Source: Salinispora fenicalii (lineage in GTDB: Bacteria > Actinomycetota > Actinomycetes > Mycobacteriales > Micromonosporaceae). Taken from it: 64,000 bases of DNA. How positions within the stretch are numbered: the first letter of the stretch is position 1; every line of letters begins with the position of its first letter. The stretch lies in assembly GCF_000514815.1 (NCBI RefSeq), contig NZ_KI911471.1, positions 435,062 through 499,061 on the forward strand, read 5' to 3'. This document shows positions 1-7,704 of the stretch, one piece after another. The position numbers and the translations under genes were made by a program. A model generated the notes under the pieces. That model ran no database searches. It was not told where the DNA came from and saw only the letters and a program-made list of their open reading frames with translations.

Positions 1-663
1 AATGCGACCCTGCCCGGCGGGATCCTGGGCGACGTGCACCGGGCGGTCGGCCACGGGCGGGCCGTGGGTGACCTCGGCCGGAGCGCCCGGGCCGTCCTCT
101 GGGAGCGGACCGCCGGCCAGGTGGTCCTCGCGGTGGTCGCGATGGTGGTATTGGCCGTGTTCCCGTCCCCGGTCCGGCCGTATCTGCCGGTAGTGACCGC
201 CACGCTGGCCGGGGTCGGCCTCGGCGCAGCGCTGCTGGCGTGGATGCGTCCCACCGGTCAGTCCCGGTGGGCGCGGGTGGTCCGCGTCGCGATCGCCGAC
301 ATCCGTGCCGGCCTCCTGGCCCGCCGTACCTGGCTCGGGGTGCTGCTCGCCTCGATCCTCGCCGTGGTGGGGCACCTGGCGACCTTTGTGCTCGCCGCCC
401 GGACCGCCGGCTCGACGGCGCCGCTGTCGCTGCTGCTGCCGTTGACCCTACTGGCCCTGCTCGCCATGGGTATTCCGGCGAACATCGCTGGCTTCGGACC
501 CCGCGAGGGAGCGGCCGCGTGGGCTTTCGGCGCAGCCGGTCTCTCCGCCGCGGAGGGCGTCGCTATCGCCGTCGTCTATGGGGCTCTGGTGCTCGTCGCC
601 AGTCTTCCCGGTGCCGCCGTCCTGGCGGCCCGTCGTGTCCGCGTGCCGGCTGGCACCGTCTGA
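1..663 (+). CDS. Lysylphosphatidylglycerol synthase-type (flippase-fold) membrane protein, 3' part only
   Basis: The frame is open from the first base, so the start lies outside the window and 220 codons remain. The piece begins with a Leu-Pro-Gly-Gly...Gly-Asp-Val-His motif and a Glu-Arg-Thr-Ala-Gly-Gln motif, followed by at least five hydrophobic segments (near codons 40-53, 60-78, 114-130, 140-158 and 180-200) and a Phe-Gly-Pro-Arg-Glu-Gly turn between the last two. This is the pattern of the UPF0104/LPG synthase transmembrane family, polytopic proteins linked to lipid or lipid-linked sugar flipping. No catalytic aminoacyl-transferase domain follows the membrane part, so a transport role is more likely than lysyl transfer. 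The stop lies 11 bp before ribA, so co-transcription is likely although the functions look unrelated. Confidence 0.7.
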   Translation, partial: NATLPGGILGDVHRAVGHGRAVGDLGRSARAVLWERTAGQVVLAVVAMVVLAVFPSPVRPYLPVVTATLAGVGLGAALLAWMRPTGQSRWARVVRVAIADIRAGLLARRTWLGVLLASILAVVGHLATFVLAARTAGSTAPLSLLLPLTLLALLAMGIPANIAGFGPREGAAAWAFGAAGLSAAEGVAIAVVYGALVLVASLPGAAVLAARRVRVPAGTV

Positions 664-674
664 CGAGGAGTCCG

Positions 675-1319
675 ATGCACCCAATTGCCACGATCCGCAC
701 CCAGGTCAGCGTGCCGTTACGCTTTCCGGACGGGTACGCCACCACGGCCCGGGTCTACTCCTTCGCCGGTCTGGTTGACGGTCGCGAGCACCTGGCTTTC
801 GGGCTCGGCAACCAGGCTGCCCCGGCGGTGGTCCCAGCGGAGCGCTCAGTGCCGCTGGTGCGGCCGCACAGTGAATGCCTTACTGGAGATGTGTTCGGTA
901 GCCAGCGCTGCGACTGCGGCCCGCAGCTGCGCGAGGCGGTCGAACGAATCACCGACCGCGGTGGCTATCTGCTCTATCTACGCCAGGAGGGCCGGGGTAT
1001 CGGCCTGTACGCGAAGTTGGCGGCGTACGCGTTGCAGGACGCCGGGTTGGACACGTACGAGGCGAACATCGCCCTCGGCCACGGGGCGGACGAGCGGGAC
1101 TACACTGTCGCCGCGCAGATGCTCACCGCCCTCGGTGTGGATCGGGTCGCGCTGCTCAGCAACAACCCGGACAAGTGCGCACAGCTGAACCGACACGGCA
1201 TCGCCGTCAGCGAACAGGTGACCACCGGGGTCTTCCTCTCCCCAGCCAACGCCGACTATCTGGCGATCAAGGCGACTCGCGGTGAGCACACCCTCGACCT
1301 GTCTTTCGTTCATGACTGA
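675..1319 (+). CDS. ribA: GTP cyclohydrolase II
   Basis: The 214-residue product matches monofunctional RibA, which opens GTP to 2,5-diamino-6-ribosylamino-4(3H)-pyrimidinone 5'-phosphate, formate and pyrophosphate. The zinc ligands are visible as Cys68, Cys79 and Cys81 (His-Ser-Glu-Cys, then Gln-Arg-Cys-Asp-Cys-Gly), and the nucleotide-binding motif YLRQEGRGIGL spans residues 101-111. The ATG at 675 was chosen because GAGGAG lies just upstream and the family N-terminus begins here; a longer in-frame extension would overlap the preceding gene. There is no fused DHBP synthase (RibB) domain. The stop overlaps the next gene by 8 nt, so the two are probably translationally coupled. Lumazine synthase, riboflavin synthase and a deaminase are absent nearby, so this may be a second copy used outside the main riboflavin operon. 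Confidence 0.9.
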   Translation: MHPIATIRTQVSVPLRFPDGYATTARVYSFAGLVDGREHLAFGLGNQAAPAVVPAERSVPLVRPHSECLTGDVFGSQRCDCGPQLREAVERITDRGGYLLYLRQEGRGIGLYAKLAAYALQDAGLDTYEANIALGHGADERDYTVAAQMLTALGVDRVALLSNNPDKCAQLNRHGIAVSEQVTTGVFLSPANADYLAIKATRGEHTLDLSFVHD

Positions 1320-2001
1320 GCGCCCGTACGTCCTGCTTAGTTGTGCCGCGTCATTGGACGGCTACATCGACGATGCGACCGGTCAGCGGCTGGTGCTCTC
1401 CAACGACGCCGATCTGGACCGGATCGATGAGGTGCGGGCTGGCTGCGACGCGATTTTGGTCGGTGCGGGCACCATCCGGCGAGACGATCCGCGGCTGCTG
1501 GTCCGGTCCGCGGCGCGGCGGGCCGAGCGGGTTGCCCATGGCCGGGCTGCCTCACCCGTCCGGGTGACCGTCACTGGCTGCGGCGACCTCGACCCGCGGG
1601 CCCGGGTGTTCACCACCGGTACGACCCTCAGGTTGATCTACTGTGCCACCTCGGGGGTGGAGAAGGTCCGGGAACGCCTCGGTCACGTCGCCACCGTGGT
1701 TGACGCCGGGGAGCCGGTCGACCTGGCGCCGGTGCTGGCCGACCTGGCCGCGCGGGGGATCGGCCGGTTGCTGGTGGAGGGGGGCGCGAGCATGCACACC
1801 CAGTTCCTCGCCAGCGGGCTCGCCGACGAGCTGCATCTGGTGGTCGCCCCGTTCTTCGTCGGGGACGGCCGGGCACCCCGCTTCGTGCGGGACGGCTCCT
1901 TTCCGTGGCACGCCGGTCGTCGGGCTCAGGTCGCCGAGGTGCGTCAGATCGGCGATGTGGCGTTGGTCCGTTACGCCCTATCCGACCGCTGCCCCGGCTG
2001 A
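1312..2001 (+). CDS. RibD C-terminal-type (dihydrofolate reductase fold) pyrimidine reductase
   Basis: A 229-residue stand-alone reductase domain of the RibD_C family. In riboflavin synthesis this fold reduces the ribosylamino group of the deaminated pyrimidine with NADPH. Family marks are the N-terminal SCAASLDGYI (substrate-binding Ser/Asp), GAGTIRRDDPRLLV near residues 44-57, and LLVEGGA near 154-160, which contacts the nicotinamide cofactor. The ATG at 1312 sits inside the ribA stop region (8-nt overlap); a GTG at 1282 is possible but would overlap further. The deaminase domain usually fused to this reductase in RibD is missing. With ribA it forms a two-gene module that could serve riboflavin or another pteridine/deazapurine-like product. 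Confidence 0.8.
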   Translation: MTERPYVLLSCAASLDGYIDDATGQRLVLSNDADLDRIDEVRAGCDAILVGAGTIRRDDPRLLVRSAARRAERVAHGRAASPVRVTVTGCGDLDPRARVFTTGTTLRLIYCATSGVEKVRERLGHVATVVDAGEPVDLAPVLADLAARGIGRLLVEGGASMHTQFLASGLADELHLVVAPFFVGDGRAPRFVRDGSFPWHAGRRAQVAEVRQIGDVALVRYALSDRCPG

Positions 2002-2028
2002 CGGCGACATCTGGTGCGGATCTATCCG

Positions 2029-2595
2029 CTACCGGCGGCCAGCAGCGGTGCGATCCAGGAACATCAGTCGGGCCTGCTTGTCCGGCAGGTCGACCAACGG
2101 CCCATCGACGAAGCCGGTACGGCGCAGTCGAGCCTGTGCCCGCTCGTTGCGGGCGTCTGGCTCGGCGACGATCCGCTGGTGGGTGGGGTCGGCGAAGACG
2201 AAGTCGACCAGGAGCCCGAAGAGGTGGCCGGTGAAGCCCGGCTCGGGGCGGGTGGGGAGGGCCGGCGGGCCGATCAAAAAGTGGACGCCGTGGTCGCCGG
2301 GCTGGACCCGGTACACCTCGCCGACCGGATCGGCGTCCGGCTGGTATGTCTGGAACAGCGCCGCCGGGGCCCCGTCGCGTAGCGCCAGCCAGGCATGGTG
2401 AGTGGGGAGTGAGTCCAGGTAGTGGTAGATCTCCGCCACCCGCTCCCGACCGGCGTCGCGCATCCCCCAGAACCGGGCCCGCTCCTGGCTGACCCAGCCG
2501 TGGATGAGGTCCAGGTCGCCCTCCGGATCGACCGGCCGCAGCTGCACCTCGCCGAAGCCCGCGACTACCCGCCCGAAGACCACCCGGTCACCCAT
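2029..2595 (-). CDS. GNAT acyltransferase of the DesC/RhbD/IucB type
   Basis: A 188-residue acyl-CoA N-acyltransferase with the layout of siderophore acetylases: an N-terminal LRPVDPEGDLDLIHGW (compare LRALDPEGDAPLLHRW in DesC at 11785), an Ala-Trp-Leu-Ala strand, and the acyl-CoA-binding stretch FADPTHQRIVAEPDARN near residues 134-150. It is the last gene of the left siderophore operon; its ATG overlaps the upstream acylase stop by 8 nt. It is a clear paralogue of DesC inside the same locus. A plausible role is acylating a hydroxylated diamine or a siderophore amine with a different acyl group, or working together with the acylase next to it. The substrate cannot be read from sequence. Confidence 0.8.
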   Translation of the reverse strand: MGDRVVFGRVVAGFGEVQLRPVDPEGDLDLIHGWVSQERARFWGMRDAGRERVAEIYHYLDSLPTHHAWLALRDGAPAALFQTYQPDADPVGEVYRVQPGDHGVHFLIGPPALPTRPEPGFTGHLFGLLVDFVFADPTHQRIVAEPDARNERAQARLRRTGFVDGPLVDLPDKQARLMFLDRTAAGRR

Positions 2596-4681
2596 TCCGC
2601 TCCTCCGTCAGCTTGTCCCAGTCGGTGACTATCGGCAGCAACTCCCCGCGTTGCCAGGCTGCCAGCTGGTCGTCGTCGTGCCCCGCGCCGGGCACGCCAT
2701 CCGCGCCGAGCGGCACCACCCAGCGGCTGTTCTCGCGTCGGGCGAGGTCCCAGGCGTATCGGGCGGCCGGCCCGCGCCGGCACAGGTCGGTTACGCCGGG
2801 CACGCTGGAGGTGGCGAGCACACAGTCGTGGTCCCCATCCAGCTCCGGTCCGGCATCCACCCCCCGGGAGCCCGGCACCGGGTTGTCCGCGACCACGTTG
2901 ACCGGCCCCGCCCGCCAGGGCGCGAACCGGTGCCGGGTACCCCACCGGGCTGCCTCGCCGCCGACAGCGGGGTCGCGGTCACCGCCCGCGACCTCCAGCA
3001 GTGCGGCCCGGACCAGGGCCGGCGCGTCCAAGCCGGGTAGCGCGTCGGGGGCGAGTAGCGCGTTCAGCGCCGTCCCCACCCGAGGGGTCAGCGCCAACCA
3101 GGGCGCGAAGACCTCCGGGTACGCCGGTGGGTCGGCGAGCGCTGCCAGCGCCGGGTGCGCGGTGATGCGCCGGACCAGGTCGGCCCGGAGGGCGGCGAAG
3201 GCGCCCGCGTCGGCACTGTCGGCGGCCATCCGTCGATCCCAGCGCAGCAGCCGGTCTCGCAGCGCGACGGCCGGCGTCGGCAGTTCCTCCAGGCCCGCCA
3301 GGAGGGCGAGCAGTGGCCCGGCGGCGGCCGAGTACGTGTCGGTGTGCACGTCGGCCATTCGCTCCGCCGTCCAACCGGCGGTCGCGTCGAGCAGCTCGCG
3401 GATGCGCCGGGCCCGGTGTGGGGGTGCGAACTCGACCCCCAGCGAAGCGGAGAGAGCACGCTCGTTGGCCATCACGGCGACCTCGGTGACGGTAGCCCGC
3501 GGCATCGAGCACCAGCCAGACCAGGCGTACCGGGGCTCCCACGCCGGTACGACCCGAACGCCGTTGGCCGATGGGCGGGCTGGCACCGCACCGGCGACCC
3601 GGTGCAGCAGCCCACCGGCGGTGTCGGCGGCGAGCACCACATTGACCGGTTCCACCCAGTGCTCCACGGCGGCGTCAACGTCGGCGACGGTGCGTGCCCG
3701 CAGTAGCGCCGGCAACGCGGCGAAGCCCAGCTCGCCGCTGACCCGGGGTGGGTAGCGGAGGCTGATCGCCTCGGCCGACTCCGGGCCGCCAACCACCACC
3801 GGCCCCCGGTCGGTCTCCACCACCTCCACCTCGACCGGCTCGCCGCCCGCCACCGTGATCGTCTCTGCGTGCGTGCGCGTCGGCTGCCAGCCGTCCGGCC
3901 CGTACGCCTCCACGTCGCTGCCCTGTCGACGTAGCCGCTCGGCGTACAGGTCCTGGTAGTCAGCCATCGCGTTGGTGATCGCCCAGGCGACTTCGCCGGT
4001 GTGCCCGAAGTGGCCGATGCCGGGAATGCCCGGTACCGCCAGACCGACCACGTCGTACGCCGGGCAGGCGAGGCGGATCTGCTGGTAGATGCCCGGGTCC
4101 TCGAGGTACCGGTGTGGGTCGCCGGCGAGTAGGGCGGCACCGGTGGCAGTCCGTCCGCCGGCCAGTAGCCAGCCGTTACTGCCGGAGCTGACCGGCGCGT
4201 CGGCGTGGAAGAGCGCGACGGCGTCCGGGCCGAGTTGCCGGGTGAGATGCTCGCGCCAGAGCTTGCTGGGGAAGCCGGCGAAGAGCACGTGGTGGGCCAG
4301 CCAGATCGCCAGCGGGGTCCAGGGCTCCCACCGGCCGGCGTCGAGCCCAGCGGTGGCGAAGCGCGGGTCGCGGGCCACCCCCGCGGCCAGGCCGGCGTTT
4401 ACTCCGGCCACGTACCGGCCCACCCAGGAGGCGGTCGCCGGGTCGAGGCGGGCGTGGCAGCGGCGGGCGGTGTCGGCGAGGCGGGCCTGACGGGCGAACC
4501 GGTCCCACGGCACCGCCTCCGGGCCGAGGAACGCGGCGCTCGCCCCGAGCGATCGGTGCCGCTCCACCTCGATCTGCCAGGCCCGGTCGTACGCGGTGAC
4601 CCGGCCCTGGGCGTATGCCAGCTCGTCGGGGTCGGCGGCCCGCAGGTGCGGCACACCCCACTGGTCCCGGAAGAGTCTCAC
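2588..4681 (-). CDS. Penicillin acylase family N-terminal nucleophile hydrolase (cytoplasmic type)
   Basis: A 697-residue member of the penicillin amidase (S45) family, which matures by self-cleavage before a Ser that then becomes the N-terminal nucleophile. The expected site is Gly167/Ser168 in SSGSNGW, followed by the GDPH motif at residues 187-190. Later family features include the IGHFGHTGEVAWAITN region. Unlike secreted penicillin acylases it has no signal peptide and the alpha part starts directly with the substrate-proximal sequence, so cytoplasmic action is expected. GTG start; GTGA overlap with the ABC ATPase upstream. Its place in a ferri-siderophore uptake operon suggests cleavage or exchange of an amide in an imported or newly made hydroxamate siderophore, for instance swapping acyl groups. 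A related gene is known beside des clusters in other actinobacteria; the exact reaction here is inferred. Confidence 0.85.
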   Translation of the reverse strand: MRLFRDQWGVPHLRAADPDELAYAQGRVTAYDRAWQIEVERHRSLGASAAFLGPEAVPWDRFARQARLADTARRCHARLDPATASWVGRYVAGVNAGLAAGVARDPRFATAGLDAGRWEPWTPLAIWLAHHVLFAGFPSKLWREHLTRQLGPDAVALFHADAPVSSGSNGWLLAGGRTATGAALLAGDPHRYLEDPGIYQQIRLACPAYDVVGLAVPGIPGIGHFGHTGEVAWAITNAMADYQDLYAERLRRQGSDVEAYGPDGWQPTRTHAETITVAGGEPVEVEVVETDRGPVVVGGPESAEAISLRYPPRVSGELGFAALPALLRARTVADVDAAVEHWVEPVNVVLAADTAGGLLHRVAGAVPARPSANGVRVVPAWEPRYAWSGWCSMPRATVTEVAVMANERALSASLGVEFAPPHRARRIRELLDATAGWTAERMADVHTDTYSAAAGPLLALLAGLEELPTPAVALRDRLLRWDRRMAADSADAGAFAALRADLVRRITAHPALAALADPPAYPEVFAPWLALTPRVGTALNALLAPDALPGLDAPALVRAALLEVAGGDRDPAVGGEAARWGTRHRFAPWRAGPVNVVADNPVPGSRGVDAGPELDGDHDCVLATSSVPGVTDLCRRGPAARYAWDLARRENSRWVVPLGADGVPGAGHDDDQLAAWQRGELLPIVTDWDKLTEERNG

Positions 4682-5517
4682 GCCGTGACTCCGATCGCGG
4701 TCCGGTGCCGGGCCGCCGGCACCACCAGCGGGGTGCCGGTCTCCGGATCGTCGATGATCCGGCAGGGGAGGCCGAAGACCTCCTCGACGAGCGCGGCGGT
4801 AACCACCGTCCGGGGCGGGCCGGTAGCCACCACCTGCCCGTCGCGCATGGCGATCAGGTGGGTCGCGTAGCGGGCGGCCTGGTTCAGGTCGTGGAGTACG
4901 GCGACCAGCGTGCGACCCTCCTCCTCGTGTAGCCGGGCGCAGAGGTCGAGGATCTCGATCTGGTGGGCGATATCCAGGTAGGTGGTGGGTTCGTCGAGCA
5001 GTAGCAGGGGAGTCTGCTGGGCGAGGGCCATGGCGAGCCAGACCCGTTGCCGTTGCCCGCCGGAGAGTTCGGCAACCGGGCGGTCGGCGAGGTCGGCGAC
5101 GCCGGTGGCCGCCATCGACTCGGCGACCACCGCTTCGTCCTCACGGGACCACTGCCGCAGCAGCCCCTGGTGCGGGTATCGGCCCCGGGAAACAAGTTCG
5201 GCCACGCCGATGCCGTCCGGGGCGACCGACGACTGGGGCAACAGGCCAAGGGTCTTCGCGACCTCCCGGGCGGGACGCTGGTGGATGTCCGCTCCGTCCA
5301 GCAGGACCGCACCGGTACTCGGCCGAAGCAGCCGGGACAGGGCGCGCAGCAGGGTGGACTTGCCGCAGGCGTTCGGGCCGATGACGACGGTGAACGACCG
5401 GTCCGGAACGTCAACGGTCAACTCGCGGGAGATGGTCCGCCGTTCGTATGCCAGGGTCATCGCGCTACCGCGTAACCGGGACCGCATCTTTGGTGCTCCG
5501 TTCTCCGTCGTTGTCAC
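4678..5517 (-). CDS. Ferri-siderophore ABC transporter ATPase (FecE/FepC type)
   Basis: A 279-residue ATPase with Walker A GPNACGKST at residues 47-55, a Q-loop LLPQSS, the signature LSGGQRQR and Walker B LLLLDEPT followed by the D-loop YLD and an HDLN switch His. This arrangement is typical of iron-siderophore importers. It should energise the two FecCD permeases encoded just upstream. GTG start at 5517 in a GTGA overlap with the permease stop; the first 20 residues are poorly conserved and Met11 or Met20 are alternative starts. Regulation is expected through the iron box at 7646-7664, since the whole left operon has 4-8 nt overlaps and no internal promoter gap. Confidence 0.93.
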   Translation of the reverse strand: MTTTENGAPKMRSRLRGSAMTLAYERRTISRELTVDVPDRSFTVVIGPNACGKSTLLRALSRLLRPSTGAVLLDGADIHQRPAREVAKTLGLLPQSSVAPDGIGVAELVSRGRYPHQGLLRQWSREDEAVVAESMAATGVADLADRPVAELSGGQRQRVWLAMALAQQTPLLLLDEPTTYLDIAHQIEILDLCARLHEEEGRTLVAVLHDLNQAARYATHLIAMRDGQVVATGPPRTVVTAALVEEVFGLPCRIIDDPETGTPLVVPAARHRTAIGVTA

Positions 5518-6542
5518 AGCCGACCCGCCCGACGTTCGGCTGTCAGTAGCCAGATTAGGTACCCGCCGCCGATCAGGCCGGTTACTACCCCTACCGGCAG
5601 TTGGTGGCCGGGGATGACGCGTTGAGCGGTCTGGTCGGCGACGACCAGTAGTAGCGCCCCGAGCAGTGCCGAGGGCAGCAGGTTGGGACCGGGTGCGCGG
5701 GTGAGTCGTCGGGCCAGGTGCGGCGCGGTGAGCGCCACGAAGTTGACCGGGCCGGCGGCTGCCGAGGCGAGGGAGACCAGCAGCACGGCGGCGCCGAGCA
5801 GGGCCAGCCGTAGCCGCTCGACCGGCACGCCGAGGGCGCTGGCGGAGTCATCGCCCATCTCCATCAGCCGCAGGGCGGGCCCGGCGCCGGCCAGCACCGC
5901 CGGCCCGAGTAGGGCGAGGGCGATCAGAACCGGCAGGGCGTGTATCCAGCCCCGGCCGTCGAGGCTGCCGGTGAGCCAGAGTACGGCCCGGGCGGCGTCC
6001 ATCAGTGGGGCGCGGGTGAGCAGCCAGCCATTGATCCCAGTGAGGATCGCGGCGACCCCGATACCAGCCAGCACGAGTCGGTAGCCGTGCACTCCGCGTC
6101 GCCAGGCGATCACGTAGACCAGGAGGCCGGTGGCGAATCCGCTGACGGCGGCGGCACCGGAGAGCATCGTGCTGGTGCCGCCGATGACGATCACCACCAG
6201 CGCGCCGGTCGCCGCGCCCTGGGTGAAACCGAGCAGGTCGGGACTGCCGAGGGGGTTGCGGACCAGGGTCTGGAAGACGGCGCCGGCCAGAGCCAGCGCG
6301 GCGCCGACCGCGATGGCGGTGACGAGGCGGGGGAGTCGTAGCTCGTGGACGATGAACTCCTCAGCCGGGGTACCGCCGCCAGTCAGGGTGCGGAGCACGT
6401 CGGCGGCGCTCATCGGGTAGTCGCCGCTACCCAGTGCCAACACTCCCACGGCCAGGGTGAGTAGCGCGCAGGTCAGGCCGACGGCGAGGGCGCGCGGGCG
6501 CAGGCGCAGCGAGATACCGCCCGGTGTACGTACGACGATCAT
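5514..6542 (-). CDS. FecCD-family iron-siderophore permease (second subunit)
   Basis: A 342-residue polytopic membrane protein of the BtuC/FecCD family with about ten hydrophobic segments and family motifs: LRLPRLVTAI, the GAVFQTLVRNPLGSPDLLG loop near residues 90-108, and GPVNFVALTAPHLARRL near 270-286, the cytoplasmic coupling region for the ATPase. The ATG at 6542 was chosen because it overlaps the upstream permease stop as ATGA and the sequence before it (Arg/Pro-rich) does not resemble the family. It should form a heterodimer with the neighbouring permease, with the lipoprotein at 7705 delivering the ferric hydroxamate. Confidence 0.93.
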   Translation of the reverse strand: MIVVRTPGGISLRLRPRALAVGLTCALLTLAVGVLALGSGDYPMSAADVLRTLTGGGTPAEEFIVHELRLPRLVTAIAVGAALALAGAVFQTLVRNPLGSPDLLGFTQGAATGALVVIVIGGTSTMLSGAAAVSGFATGLLVYVIAWRRGVHGYRLVLAGIGVAAILTGINGWLLTRAPLMDAARAVLWLTGSLDGRGWIHALPVLIALALLGPAVLAGAGPALRLMEMGDDSASALGVPVERLRLALLGAAVLLVSLASAAAGPVNFVALTAPHLARRLTRAPGPNLLPSALLGALLLVVADQTAQRVIPGHQLPVGVVTGLIGGGYLIWLLTAERRAGRL

Positions 6543-7639
6543 GGCTGCCCCACCCGCCCCCGGAGTACCAGCCAGAGGAAGAGCGGCCCACCCAGCACGG
6601 CGGTGACCATGCCGACCTGGAGTTCGCCGGGGCGGCTGAGGACCCGGCCGAGCACGTCGGCACCGAGCAGGAGCACGGGTGCGAGCACGGCGCAGTAGGG
6701 CAGCAGCCACCGTAGGTCCGGCCCGGTCAGCGCGCGTACCAGGTGTGGGACCAGCAGCCCGACGAAGACGATCGGTCCACAGGCGGCGGTGGCGGCGCCA
6801 CAGAGCAGGGTGACCGCCGCGATGACTGCCGCCCGGATCAGCGCCGGCCGCGCGCCGAGCGCCCGTGCGGTGTCGTCGCCGAGGGCGAGGGCGTTCAGCG
6901 GGCGGGCCACGGCGAGGGCGAGCAGCAACCCCACCGCGATGAACGGCGCCACCGTGCCGACGATGGCTAGTTCGGCGCTGGCCAGCGATCCCACGGTCCA
7001 GAACCGCAGCCGTTCCAGCGAGGCGGCGTCGAGCAGCATGATCGCGTTCACATAGGAGTAGAGGGTGGCGTTGAGCGCGGCACCGGCGAGGGCCAGCCGC
7101 GCAGGGGTGGCACCGCGCCCGCCGCCCACGACGTAGCCGGCGGCGGTGACGACGGCGGCGCCGGCTAGCGCTATCCAGACCTGTCCGTCCAGTCCAGCGA
7201 CACCGACGAGGACCGTGCCGGTGGCCACCGCCGCGGAGGCGCCGGCGTTGATGCCGAGTAGCCCGGGGTCGGCGAGCGGGTTGCGGGTGAGCGCCTGCAT
7301 GACCGCCCCGGCCACCCCGAGGGCAGTTCCGGCGAGCAGGCCGAGCAGTGTGCGGGGCAGTCGCATCTGGTGGACCACGGTGTATTCGTCCGCGTCGGGG
7401 TCGAGTAGCCCGGACCAGACATCGGCGAGCGGGAGGGCTTTCGCCCCGACGGCGATGCTGAGCACCGCGACGACGGCGAGCAGGAACACGGCGGCGGCGA
7501 GGCCGCTGGCGCGGGTGGCGGTACGACCGCGTCGGATGGGGTGCGCCGAAACCGTTTGCGCTGCGGACGGCGGTGATTGAGTGATGGACAGGGTGAACTC
7601 CGAGTTGGTGCGAATCGCCGAGGCGGGGCTTGACAGCAT
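6539..7639 (-). CDS. FecCD-family iron-siderophore permease (first subunit)
   Basis: A 366-residue FecCD permease and the first gene of the left siderophore operon. Motifs include MRLPRTLLGLLAGTALG, GAVMQALTRNPLADPGLLG near residues 122-140 and GPIVFVGLLVPHLVRAL near 287-303. The first 45 residues are polar and unlike the family core. The ATG at 7639 is two bases from the TTAGG repeat of the iron box, leaving no room for a normal ribosome binding site, so either the transcript is leaderless or translation begins at an unusual codon downstream. No ATG or GTG occurs in frame before the first membrane segment, so the ATG is kept with moderate confidence. Confidence 0.88.
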   Translation of the reverse strand: MLSSPASAIRTNSEFTLSITQSPPSAAQTVSAHPIRRGRTATRASGLAAAVFLLAVVAVLSIAVGAKALPLADVWSGLLDPDADEYTVVHQMRLPRTLLGLLAGTALGVAGAVMQALTRNPLADPGLLGINAGASAAVATGTVLVGVAGLDGQVWIALAGAAVVTAAGYVVGGGRGATPARLALAGAALNATLYSYVNAIMLLDAASLERLRFWTVGSLASAELAIVGTVAPFIAVGLLLALAVARPLNALALGDDTARALGARPALIRAAVIAAVTLLCGAATAACGPIVFVGLLVPHLVRALTGPDLRWLLPYCAVLAPVLLLGADVLGRVLSRPGELQVGMVTAVLGGPLFLWLVLRGRVGQP

Positions 7640-7645
7640 CTTAGG

Positions 7646-7664
7646 TTAGGTTAGCCTAACCCCG
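7646..7664. promoter_or_regulatory. Iron box (IdeR/DmdR-type operator) shared by the two siderophore operons
   Basis: The 19-bp site TTAGGTTAGCCTAACCCCG matches the actinobacterial consensus TTAGGTTAGGCTAACCTAA at 15 positions by eye; an extra TTAGG half-site precedes it at 7641-7645. It sits between divergent starts at 7639 and 7705, so iron-loaded regulator bound here could shut off both uptake and biosynthesis. No other TTAGG-type palindrome was seen in the locus, which argues that desE and desABCD share one promoter. Confidence 0.85.
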
Positions 7665-7704
7665 CTGTCCATGGTCGCCCACGACCCCGACCGAAAGATC
7701 TCAC

